The notes under the pieces are model-generated. The model searched no databases. It was not told the origin of the DNA and saw only the letters and a program-made list of their open reading frames with translations. Below are positions 49,239-60,255 of a stretch of DNA of 64,000 nt, in pieces (position 1 is the stretch's first letter; the number at the start of each line of letters is the position of its first letter). The position numbers and the translations under genes were made by a program. Source of the DNA: Straminergon stramineum (taxonomy: Eukaryota; Streptophyta; Bryopsida; Hypnales; Calliergonaceae); the NCBI GenBank assembly GCA_963920665.1, contig OY987268.1, forward strand, positions 18,788,501-18,852,500, written 5' to 3'.

Positions 49239-51945
49239 AGGTGCATTTCAATTAATGACACATACACACACTCCACTCATTCAAAAGAAACAACCACCAT
49301 GGACATTGTCTATGTGTTTTAAGAAATAAAAAGCCCCCCATTTAAGTTTTTCTTAAAATATTTATTAATCGCCCCTCCCTCTTGTTTGTGATTAAATTTT
49401 TATTTTTATTCACCCACTACCTCCTTCCTCCTATTTGTAATTTTGAGGGAGCTAGTTAGTTGCAAACAATATGGGATATGTGAATATTCATATTTCATAT
49501 ATATATTCTTGTCCATATCCATTTTCCGTATTCATATCCACATCTCAGACCCATATTTGTATCCAAATTTGTATTTCTAATTTTTCAAGATCAATGGCAA
49601 GTCAAAAGGAGGGGGGGGGGGGATCTTTAACCCCTAAAGGACCGAATGACCGTTGAACATATGCAAGTAATCTTGGATAGGTTTGTATGAAGTCCCTTCA
49701 TAATGGAGGTTCTTCAAATTTAGACACAAGGTGTCAACATATATATCCTAAGTGGGAATCTAATCTTTTTTCCAATCGGATGCCTAGATCAAAATTTATG
49801 CTGCCCTAAACTTTTCTAGCAGCTTTGGCAACTTCAAACAGCATGAGCAAAGCACCTCCTCTACTTCTGAAATTTGGCAGGTACATAACTTACAAGATAC
49901 AAGATGCAAATGTCAAAAAAATTAACCATAGGTAGTGTAAAAATCTCACTCTAGGAGGGGGTTAAAGGTTGTTGGCCTTGTTGGGCAAGGTAGAAAAAAA
50001 ACTTTTTTTCCTAACTTCGAATGTTATAATCTTTCAATCCGTATGGTCAAAGTTTCTGAAATTTTTTCCACACATTCCCATAGTAGTCTAGTACAAATTT
50101 GTATGGTTGAATTTTGAAAAAAACTTTTTTTTTTCATTTTTTTCTCACTGCCCTAAAAAGTGATAGTTTTTCACAATTTGTGCCTAAAAGGTGCCTCAAT
50201 TCTTTAGGGGAATAAAATATCTGACAGCTCTCATTTTTATTGGGGGTGGGGTGGGGTGGTTGGTTAAATTTTCAAGAATGGCAAGTTTGCATCCTTTCAG
50301 TGGATAGTGAGTGGGGTCTTCTACCCTCCCTCAGTTAGGATTTGCAATTTCAGGATTGGAGTTCCATAGCCAAGTACTAGGATTAATCCTAGAACTCTGC
50401 ATGAGTGCTCTTGGTTTCTGTTGTATTCTAATCTCTATACTTAAATAAATCGGCCTTTAATCCTGTAAGGACACCGGAGACCCAAATGGTCTGATGGATG
50501 ACTTCACTATTGATTGTAGAAAAAGAGAATGTACTTATTGGTCCAAGAATCAAAGAATTTTGGGGACTACCTTGGTCATGCGAGCCACATCCTTACAAGG
50601 TTAATGAGGGCTGGCTCAAGACTAAGAAGATTGTACATACCCCCACCTCCCACCATAAAAACAGTAGATGAAGAATTGCTTCTCTGTCCACTACAGAGAT
50701 ACCCTAAGTCATTCATCGAATAATTTCAGTCCTCAGCATTGTTACAGGGTTAAACACCCTGTTTTTTATTAACTCAGTGAAGTTTTACTGAAATGTAACT
50801 CACAGCTGCACAGCTGCTGTAGTGGAGTAGTACGTCTGCTGTCCAAATTTGCATTTCAGGGATTGCAATGCCAGTGGTTGTTGCTTCTGTGGAATGAATT
50901 TGTTCTGTGCTTGTTATCTATCTGCTATCCATGAAGGCAGTGAGGGACACTTAACTTACTTTAGACATTTTTCGTCATTCTTCTGACACCCTTAGTTTCC
51001 TACATTCAGTAATTTCCAACATGTAAACTCAGCACTTGTATAACTTAGATGTTTTCCAACATTTGAATCTCAAAAAATTGTTGGAAATTTGTCAGAACAG
51101 CAACCTTTTTTGAGCATAGCCACTGGGACTGGGTGCCAACTGCCAACAGGCCAGCAGCCCTCTCAATCAAATTGGAAAACAAAAACTCAAAAAGCAAAAC
51201 AAAACATCTTGAAAAAATGAAGAAAGGGGTTCTATCGTTGGTATGGGAGGGTCAAATTCAGCAAAGAGAGTCCAAAATTGAATTCCACTCAAGATTTTTT
51301 AAAGGTCCACATCACCTCTCAGCAATCACAATTGAATATAACAGGTGACACTTGTTTTCACTGTAAGTGTTTGATGGATGATGCAGAACCCTTCTGCATG
51401 TGGGACTGAAATGCTCATCATTGGGAATTTTGTGCAAAAGCAGAAGGTCTTGCACATTAAGGTAGAAGGCTCATGAATCGTTCATCCAAGGGCTTACTCA
51501 CCTTCATCATGTATTTCTTTTCATGGGAATATTTTTATCTAATTTTTCAGACAAAGAGAAATAGATGTAGAATGTAACATAAGTGGTTTCATATTTTTTG
51601 AAGCATTATTGAATTATTTAAGAATTTTCAAACAAGTTGTGTCATAGGTCTCTATTTATGTCACTAGGTCTTCCATAAATTGTTCACTTGAAGTTATAAA
51701 AAAAATGGGGAAAGCAAGGACAATGATTGGCTCTAGCAATAAATTACACTTTTTTCCTCGATCCATTCAAATGACTCCAGAGGTTGATTTAAAGACCATT
51801 TCATATCCATTTCACAACAAAAGTAGGGACAATTCAAAATGCCCAAACGGAGTTTGAGCCCCCTACCTTAGTTTGACCTCCCGCCGCCCACTTAGTGCTT
51901 TTGGGTTTTTCTTAGTAGATGATTTCCAATATCAATAGCAAAAAC
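49239..51945. other. AT-rich interval with G-rich tracts and an orphan TTAA end
   Basis: Holds a 12-base G run (49611-49622), an orphan TTAA element end (TTAA at 49627-49630 followed by CCCCTAAAGGACCG), and a G-quadruplex-prone tract at 50241-50263. No coding pattern recognised. Confidence 0.4.
50241..50263 (+). repeat. G-quadruplex-prone tract
   Basis: Three close G runs (GGGGGTGGGGTGGGGTGG) fit a four-tract quadruplex with a short last tract. Confidence 0.5.
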
Positions 51946-51949
51946 TTAA

Positions 51950-52598
51950 CCCCTAAATGCCCAAGGCACCAAATATGGTGTTTGCAAAACTTTGAAGGTA
52001 AATAAAACCTAACCAAGTTGCTATTATGAGTTGTTTGTATTTTTGAAAACTTCTTTTTGAAGTCTAGTTTAAGCATCAATAATCCAATCTTGAAAATGAT
52101 TGATTATGATTTTTGTATTCAAGATTTTATGCAAAGGTGCCCATTGCAATCTTGACTTTCTGTAGTGTTAAGGGCTCTTGGAAATGAGCCTCAAATACAC
52201 TAGATCTTGGAGGAAAAAGTACATTAGAAATTCATTCAAAAAAATTGTAGAGTAGATTTTGAGAAACTAAAAGATGATTGAGGTTATGCATGTTAGGCCC
52301 TTAACCTCATATTGTTTTGGTGACCAACTTTTTAGATTTGACATGTGGAAAGAGGATCAAAAGACTTCAAGTCACTTTTGCAGTTTTAACACCCTTATGA
52401 TCAAACATTATAATCTTTCAATTCATAAGTGATACGAGTATTAATGTACTATCGTTTCCTAAGTGATCTCAAACATATTTAATTTGAATTTGTACGGTAA
52501 CATTTCAAAAAAATTGATAAAGCTTATCAAAATATTGGCTTATTATTCAATTTAGAGCAAATTCCTAGAAGCTCGAAAAGGCCTTGAGCATTTAGGGG
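51950..52598. mobile_element. TTAA-flanked inverted-repeat element M5
   Basis: TTAA at 51946-51949 and 52599-52602. The inverted ends CCCCTAAATGCCCAAGGC and CCCCTAAATGCTCAAGGC differ at one base of 18. 649 bp, AT-rich, non-coding. Confidence 0.82.
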
Positions 52599-52788
52599 TT
52601 AAGGATGATTCAATTTCCACTTTGACCACTGACCTGCCCATCCTTACCGGTGAAAAATGATTTAATTTTGTGCCAATTTTGACCCTAGAATTAGGGTATA
52701 AGAATCCCCCCAAAAAACTGTAAACTTTGGAAACTGGCAAGATCGTTCCAAGGGCATCAGTCTTCCTCAGACTGCAAGTTGCAATTAA

Positions 52789-53010
52789 CCCTTGAATGAC
52801 ACGGCGGACAATTATAGTCCAATGAATGACAAGGAATTCTCATATGTAGGACAAAATTGCAACTATTCATCCTCGGAATTAGGGGTGGAAAGGGAAGATC
52901 TTCTACAGTAGTTTGACTCCCAATGAGTATTTCTGGTTTTTCTAAAGTGGATGATGTCACACGGTTCCAAAATGGCTGATTTCCACGGTCACCAGCCCAG
53001 CGTTCAAGGG
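52789..53010. mobile_element. TTAA-flanked inverted-repeat element M6
   Basis: TTAA at 52785-52788 and 53011-53014. The ends CCCTTGAATG and CCCTTGAACG pair. At 222 bp it is the smallest of the TTAA elements. Confidence 0.7.
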
Positions 53011-53166
53011 TTAACTTCTTCCCAGTCCTAACTTTCGTTACAGCTGTCGACATAACTTACAACAGTTGTGTCCCCATCAGTTGTCGGGAAGGCAGGAGGG
53101 TTGCAATATTTTTATTTTAATGTGCGTGCTCTCCAAGTGAACGGAAGCCACTGACTATTTGGTTAA

Positions 53167-53883
53167 CCCTAGAAGGACAGGCCCATGACCACTGATTTCC
53201 ATCACTTTGTTTGCTGCGGTTTTGCAAATAGATATGAATGAAATTTTTTTTACTTTATTTTTCAGAGATGAAGTCATATGTCCATTACAGGTCTTCAAAT
53301 TTTCAAAATTTTTTAAAACAATGGAAATTACTGTGAATTTCTTAAGAAAAAAATGAAGAAAATTCATATCAAATACAAAATATACTCAAAAGATTTGAAA
53401 TTTTCACCATAGATGTATATTTTAGTGTAGGAAGTCATGGTCTAGTCCAAAGTTACCATGTCACCCCAAAGTTAGAAAATCAAGAAATCACGGTTATAGG
53501 CTCCAAGTTCTGATTGCTATAAAATATGAAAATGTATGAATTTTTCAAAATTTCCAATTAGAGTAGAAACTGAACTTGATAAGATTCATTTCATTAGTCG
53601 GACTCAAATTAAAAAAATATCATTTTTATGGCCAAAATTCACATCAAGAGAAAATAACAAGAAATGGTCAAAATACACTACAAGGGAGATCCGGGTTTTG
53701 AGCATCTTCTTCTTTAGAAAAATCAAGAATACCATAATGAGGGACTTTGCAATACTATTCACTGGAAATGTACTCAAGTACCCTCCAAATAAAAAAATTG
53801 GATGAAAAAACATTTTTTTCCATCCTACAATCTCAAGTGAAGTCATCCATCGGACACTTATTGTTCACATCGTCCTTCTAGAG
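53167..53883. mobile_element. TTAA-flanked inverted-repeat element M7
   Basis: TTAA at 53163-53166 and 53884-53887. The ends CCCTAGAAGGACAGG and CTCTAGAAGGACGAT share 12 of the first 13 bases. 717 bp, no coding. It adjoins T1 copy b. Confidence 0.72.
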
Positions 53884-53887
53884 TTAA

Positions 53888-54440
53888 GAAAATCATTCGC
53901 CGTTGTCCCAAGAACATCCATGACTTGCCCAATGTTTCAAGCCATGGGCTTGACAAACCTCTTTGTTGATTCCCCTTTCCAAGTACCCACTATAAGGCGG
54001 GATATCCAAGACACACTCAAGAGGACATGGGTTACTAGAGGAATTTTAGAAGTTAAATCAAATTTAGAGTTCAAAACCCAAAAAGTAAATTCAATCTCAT
54101 GAACATCACTTCCATGGGCACATTCAATAATGCTTCTCATAGTGTAAATATTACTCCATAAGAAAATTTGAAACCAATAATTCCTATCTACACTTATTGT
54201 TGTCAATAATTTTATGAGTCCATGTGCGACAAAAAAACAAATATATAAGTGTTGTATACTAATATATGCTACTAGTAGGCTATAAAATCCATAATATTGT
54301 ATAATACAACTATCATCACGAACTTCAAGGCATATGAATATGGTGCATTGAAATGCTATCAAGATAATTTGGTGTCAACTCTTATATTGGATGGGCATGA
54401 AATTTGGCACTTAAATAACCTTTGATGTCAAAAAGGAATC
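53888..54440 (-). repeat. Dispersed repeat T1, copy b
   Basis: Reverse-complement partner of 480-1015. It contains a 141-codon minus-strand frame (54362-53937) that is interrupted in the equivalent part of copy a. The frame has hydrophobic stretches but no recognised domain. Confidence 0.6.
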
Positions 54441-55524
54441 AAAAGAATTTGGTTGAACTTTCATGATGATGGTCCTTTCCATGCTGGGAAAGTATCATAG
54501 GGTGATTGCAAGAAACACTTGTCCTATTTTTTGCCCTTTTCACTTAGATAGGGTGCTCTTTTGCATTATTTGTTTGTTTGGTATGAAATTTAGGTAGAAA
54601 GTACATGCAATAGTTTTAGACATTGAGTAATTTTTTCAAAATTTTCAAAATTACTTTACTATTTTTAACTTGCCCCTGATTGGGTATCTATCTTGGCCAT
54701 GGGGTTGGGGTTGGGGTTAGTCCTATTTTGATCCAAAAATGAAAATTCAAAGCCACAAATTGGACATATTGGAGGTCAATTAACATTACAAGGACTAACA
54801 TGATTTTTTCTAAAAATATCAACATGTCGGTTGCGAACATGGGATCATAGTGACCTTCCTTTGCACAAAAGTTAAAAAGAGGGAAAGAATTTCCTAAATT
54901 AATTCTTTAATACAATACAAGTGCAATCTTCTCTAGAAAATGGCTTTCTAAAGGAATGTTTTGGAATTTTTTTTGGACTTACTAAAAAAGAAAAGGTCCA
55001 CATACCCCTTTTTTGCTATTTTCTACTCCCAATGGCTTCTATATATAGTACTTGTAACAATCAATAATATTGCATAGTATTGTATACTACGAAATTGACA
55101 GTTCAAATATACATGCACCTAAAATCAATAGGTTAAATCAGCAAGGGCACTACTGGCACATAGTATTTGTACTACTACATAGAATTACCAGTCCTATGGC
55201 CAAAAACTATGTTTTTGAGCGAAAAGCATGAAGTATTTTTCGCAATCATCCCTCAGCATCTAGGGGGTAGTGAGTGGTTGGAGTAGCAACATACATGCCA
55301 ACAAATGATAGGGTATTTAAAAAACATGGGGGCAAAAAATTATTAATAGGTTTAGAGTAATATAGGGTATCGAAAATGGCATTGGATGTCTTTAAAGTCC
55401 TATAGGGTATGGAATAATAGGTCCTACTAGAAAATTACATAATGATAGCATGTGAAAAAAAAGTCATACCCCCCTATAAAATAGTGGTTGTTCACACCTA
55501 TATCCTTATTTTTTTAACACACTG
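54441..55524. other. Interval with orphan MITE end and G-rich tract
   Basis: At 54500 GGGTGATTGCAAGAAACAC is a left end of the MITE family completed at 57510-58231. At 54701-54720 GGGGTTGGGGTTGGGGTTAG is a telomere-like, quadruplex-prone tract too short to be a real interstitial telomere. No coding recognised. Confidence 0.45.
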
Positions 55525-55541
55525 CCCCCCCCCCCCCCCCC
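55525..55541. repeat. Poly-C run of 17
   Basis: Seventeen uninterrupted C bases 25 bases before the Stowaway-like element. Such runs are also prone to sequencing length error. Confidence 0.8.
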
Positions 55542-55566
55542 GAGTATAGCATTCAATAAGTTACTA

Positions 55567-56234
55567 CTCCCTCTATTTCAAAACAATTTTTCTTTGGGGG
55601 AGTATTTCTTGTACCAATATGATCTTTATGTACAACATAATGACATGGAAGAAGGGCCAATGGAATGAAGCCTTCACATGTTATGATGTGAAGTGAACAA
55701 TAGTGCTAAAAAATTCCGTTGAAAAATTCCAAAGAAGTTGCATGTGCCATGGCAATGTGAAAATTCCCTATAATGAAGAGTTTAAATGTTTGTACCATTC
55801 AATGTACACTTTATCAAAGAATGTGAGGCTTTGTAGTGTGACATTATTCACGTGGCCTACTAGATGCACTAGTCACACTAGTTGGAAATGACAAATAAAA
55901 ACATTTTTGAGGCTAGTTGATTTGTTAGGTGAGTTGTTTGTAGAGCCAACACAAGAATGACAATAGACACCGTGGAAAGACATAAGGACACAATACACAA
56001 CAGGGGCACTCAAGAAATGATTGGCCGATGGTGTTCTTTCAAAATGGCCAAAAAATCTCACTCTTCATTGCTCCACATCTACATTTTAAAAACTAATCCT
56101 CAAATAAAATTTCTAAAACAATAGGGTAGCATCGAACTCTACTTACATCTTAAAACAAGTTTGAAAAATTATTCTTTTCAAACTTAGTCTAAAACATTTT
56201 GTCTAAGATGAAGATCATATTGGAGCATAGGGAG
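55567..56234. mobile_element. Stowaway-like (Tc1/mariner) MITE
   Basis: Ends CTCCCTCTATTTCAAAAC and, in reverse complement, CTCCCTATGCTCC, flanked by TA at 55565-55566 and 56235-56236. A CTCCCT terminus with TA duplication is the signature of plant Stowaway MITEs. 668 bp, no transposase recognised. Confidence 0.7.
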
Positions 56235-56236
56235 TA

Positions 56237-57243
56237 TCATACTAGACTTCAAAGATTGTGCTTCAAGTCCTCTAATGAAGATCATCCAATTTTTTTAATG
56301 ATACATATTATTGCAAGGGCTATTGTCATATTTGAATGATACATACATTCAAGTTTGATTATTGATTAGTTTTGATATTATTCACCGTTGTTTTGCTTAA
56401 TGCCACCTACCTTTTATAGCTACTCATGGGATATAAATTGATATTCCTCATCATTATGTCAACAAAGAGACATCAGCCCCATAGACTCCAAAATGTTATG
56501 ATCATGCTTCTTTAGATGCTTAGGAGGGAATTATGAGTTAGGGTGATTACAAGAAACACTTGCCAATTTCATTGCGTTTTGATTTTGGAATGCTATAACT
56601 TTTGAATTATGAATCCAATTCCAAAATCAAAAGAATCTATTTCTAGATATCTTTCTTTTTATAGTATCCCTTATTTTTTAGAAATTAAAAAAAATCATTT
56701 TATATTTAAAAGTCAATTTTATTAATTTGTCACACTTTGACATTTAGGGTTTTTTTATACTATTGAGTGGTTTGAATTAGTGATTTTCAGCTGAAATTTC
56801 TATGGTATATTAGTTTAGTAGGCATACATGTGTCTACCAAAGGGAATCTAAAAATTCATTATATTATATCCTCCACATTTGTACAAATAGGCCTTTCTTG
56901 CGCACGCAATTCTAAACAATAGAGATAGTTTTGAACTCATTTTTTTGCTCAAATCTCATCATCAAGAAGTCCCCCCAAATGGAATTTTTTTTAGTTTTGT
57001 TGTATTTTGTTTTCCTATTTTCTACAAATTGAAACATCAAAGTATGTCAATTTTGTGAATTCAACATCAACCTTTGTTAACATCAACTAAAATGTATTAT
57101 ATGTCCTAAATGATTCCTTTAGTCAAAAACTATGACCTATATCTTGAGAAGGGCCACAAACAAAGACATATATGTATAAAATTTGGTTTTAGACTTTTAG
57201 TTGTACGGTGTTTCCAATGCCAATATAATGTAAAATCTCTAAT
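56237..57243. other. AT-rich interval with an orphan MITE end
   Basis: GGGTGATTACAAGAAACAC at 56541 is a second orphan left end of the GGGTGATTGC family. Nothing else recognised. Confidence 0.4.
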
Positions 57244-57247
57244 TTAA

Positions 57248-58552
57248 TCTCTAAAGGATGGAGGCACATATTGGACATAAATTGTGAAAAATACTACTTT
57301 CTAGGGTAGTAAAAAAAATGAAAAAAATATTTCTCTTCCCAAATTCAACCATGCGAATTTGTACTAGATTACTTTAGAAATGTGTGGAAAAAACTTATAA
57401 AATTTGACCACTTAGATTGAAAGATTATAGTGTTTCAAGTTGGAAGGAAAAAAAATTCAACCTAGCCTGATAGGGTAAACAAACTTTAACTCCTTCAAAA
57501 TTGAGACCTAGGTGATTGCAAGAAACACTTGTCGATTTTGTTGCGTTTTGATGATTCTTTTGGGAGTACTTTGAAATTAGAAAATTATAAATTCTTTAAA
57601 TAAAAAATATGACTAACGTATATACCTTTAAGATGAAGGTACCCATGGAAGGAATTGCATAGAAAAATTCTCTAAGTAGGAGAACTGGAAAAGTGCCAAG
57701 TCTCAAGAAAATACATACCTTGATGTTTTAATTAAGGAAAAATAGTAAAAATAAATAAATACAAAATATAAAAACTTGCCCTTTGCAATAACTCTATGGA
57801 GATGGTCATCCACCAAGAAAACCACCAAAATAATATTTTATATGTTACAAAATGCAAGCAAAAAGGAGCTCACTTTGTAGACTTCCACACCACAAAAAAT
57901 TAACTATTTGAAAAATTCCTTTACTGAATAGCTACAAGTCTACTAGAAGACCATCTCTTCCAAATTTCAGCTCAAAATCTGTTTTTTGGGGTTCTAAATT
58001 ATACTAAAAACCTCCAAACTAGAAATTGTGATATTGAATTGGGGTCTATTTTGGGATAGTAAATTATTTTCAAAAATTATGAAAAAATTTAGGGAAGGTG
58101 TATGATAGTCATGAGTACCTTCCCTATAAATCTTGAGTCATTTGGAGCCACAACACAAAAGTTAGGGACAAAAACCTAATCAATACACACCGTGTGACAC
58201 AAAATAGGATAGGTGTTTCTTGCAATCACCCACTTTTATACTACACATGGTTAATTTTTTGGAAATTTGCATCTCGTATGTACTAGTAATGTACTTGACA
58301 CATTTTAAAAGTAGAGGAGGAGTTTTGCACATGTTGCCTAAAGTTGCCTAGATTTCTACAAAAAATTCAAGGTAGCATAACTTTTGATCTAGGCATTGGA
58401 TTGAAAATTTAATTTAATTTCCTCTAAGGGGCGGACATATTCATCCACACCTTCGTCAAAATTTTGTGGATATTTTATCAAAATTGACTTGATCTATAAC
58501 TACCCATGAACTCTTCTTTATAGTGTAGAATGATCATTTGATGCTTTAGGGG
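57248..58552. mobile_element. TTAA-flanked element M8 with a nested MITE (probable)
   Basis: TTAA at 57244-57247 and 58553-58556. The ends TCTCTAAAGGATGG and CCCCTAAAGCATCA (reverse complement) share the family core. Without the nested element at 57510-58231 the length is about 580 bp, like M4 and M5. Confidence 0.5.
57510..58231. mobile_element. MITE with GGGTGATTGC ends
   Basis: The left end AGGTGATTGCAAGAAACAC and the right end in reverse complement GGGTGATTGCAAGAAACAC pair nearly perfectly, then both run into T/C-rich DNA. 722 bp, no coding. The target duplication is unclear. Two further left ends of this family lie at 54500 and 56541. Confidence 0.65.
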
Positions 58553-58556
58553 TTAA

Positions 58557-60009
58557 AGAAATTGATGTTATAAGTATCATTGTACATATAAGTTATGCAA
58601 CATAATTGCAGTGGAGATTATTGCATCCAACCAAACTTTTGTTAAGATTGTGGTATTTTACATTAGAGAAAATTTGCACCTTATGGAGGGTTGTTTAACT
58701 TCTAGCCTATGTAGAAATGGAGTAAAAAGATGTGTTTAAAAAATTTAAAAAATATAATTTAGTCCCTAGTCCTACATGGCACACTTGGTGATCATATGGG
58801 CCAAAAAAGAGTTTTATTGGTAAAATTTCTTTATTAAATTCTATTTCTATAATTGCACATTTTCTTTCACCCAAACGGCCTTATGCAAGCCTCAGGGTTA
58901 AGGTTTCTTCTAATGACAAACTTGACTCTTTTACATTTCGATCGTCACACCATGCGGTCTGAAATCTATACCGGGTCTAGACTTTAGAGCTAAAGAAGGA
59001 AATCAATTGAAAAATGGGATATCGCCACTTTAACCAAATTCCCATGCCTCTTTCCAAAATCCTAGTTGGCATTGCCCAAACAGAAGACTTGAAAAGTTGT
59101 TAACATTGACTAGAAGCCAGAGTTTCACCGAAATTGAATTACTCTAGGAATGATCCATATCAGATCGCTGGAAGTCATGAAACAAGCATGCCTTCATGCA
59201 TGTGATCAGTTGACTGGGGAATGTCTGCACACAAGCTTAAAATTTGTTTTCTGGACACAATTTGACACACATTCTTGTCAAAAAATCATAAGAAAATAAA
59301 ACAAAAAATTGGACCCACGTTCCATCAAATTGAGTTGGAGGTATGTAAATCATCGAGCTAGCATAACTAATCCCATCCATTGCGCGATAACTTAGATCCC
59401 ACCCAGGCTTGCACTGTCACTCTAATTAAAATAGCAATTCCATTCGTATCCCCCATTCCCCCTCTAGGCTCCTAGTGTAAGCTTACATCATTTCATCTGC
59501 TTCCATTCTTTAGGTTCACCTCAATCTTTTAATCGAATTGCACGAATTCAAGAGACTTGATTTGAAACTACTTCATAGACCAAGTGGCCGACCTGTTTTG
59601 TAACATACCTTCCAATCACCGCAATTACCCGATGCTCAGGACTACCCATTGTTTCAATCAATTCTACATCTTGTAGTTGTTGGTGTGTACTACTCACAAT
59701 AGTAGTCTACTATAGCTAATTAACAAGCCTTTCTTGCAATTGGGTCTGATCCAAAACTACGCAATGTTGAATAAACAACGTCAATGGCAAACACTGATCA
59801 GTTGAAAAACATTTTCAAGGCTGGTCCCCATTTGTTCCAATTCAAAAACGAAGAAAAACATTTTCAAGCGCTTAGAGACTGAGCTGGTTTACATAGTGAG
59901 GACTCGGCAATGGGATTCAACAAAGGCATTTGTAGAGCCCGTCATGAGACATTTAGCAAGTCAGATCTTTTGGGAGTTGCCCTTACTAAACGGTTTCATC
60001 TAGGTGCCA
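58557..60009. other. Upstream region of the neprosin pseudogene
   Basis: No coding. A T1 block fragment (GAGGACTCGGCAATGGGATTC, then GAGCCCGTCATGAGACATTT) lies at 59895-59985, directly upstream of the promoter. Confidence 0.45.
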
Positions 60010-60018
60010 CTATATAAG
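60010..60018 (+). promoter_or_regulatory. TATA box of the neprosin pseudogene
   Basis: CTATATAAG 246 bases before the ATG. It is the only good TATA match in the upstream 300 bases. Confidence 0.5.
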
Positions 60019-60255
60019 CATCAATAGACACGATTCAAAATTCACAAATAAGTTTGGACACAAATCTACCTATTTAGTACTCCAATCAAGGCTGAACCTT
60101 GAGTCCGTACTGCAAGAGATATAATAGAGGCTGCGAAGTTAGAGAGACATGAAGTACCATACTACAATCTTGGGAGGCCACAATTATCGATCATAGCTCC
60201 GTTATATGGTCGTATCCAAATCTAGTACATTGTTAGTGATCGACTGAGTTGCGCG

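Noticed and set aside
54701..54720. Interstitial telomere
   Set aside because: The plant repeat is TTTAGGG; this is three GGGGTT units only.
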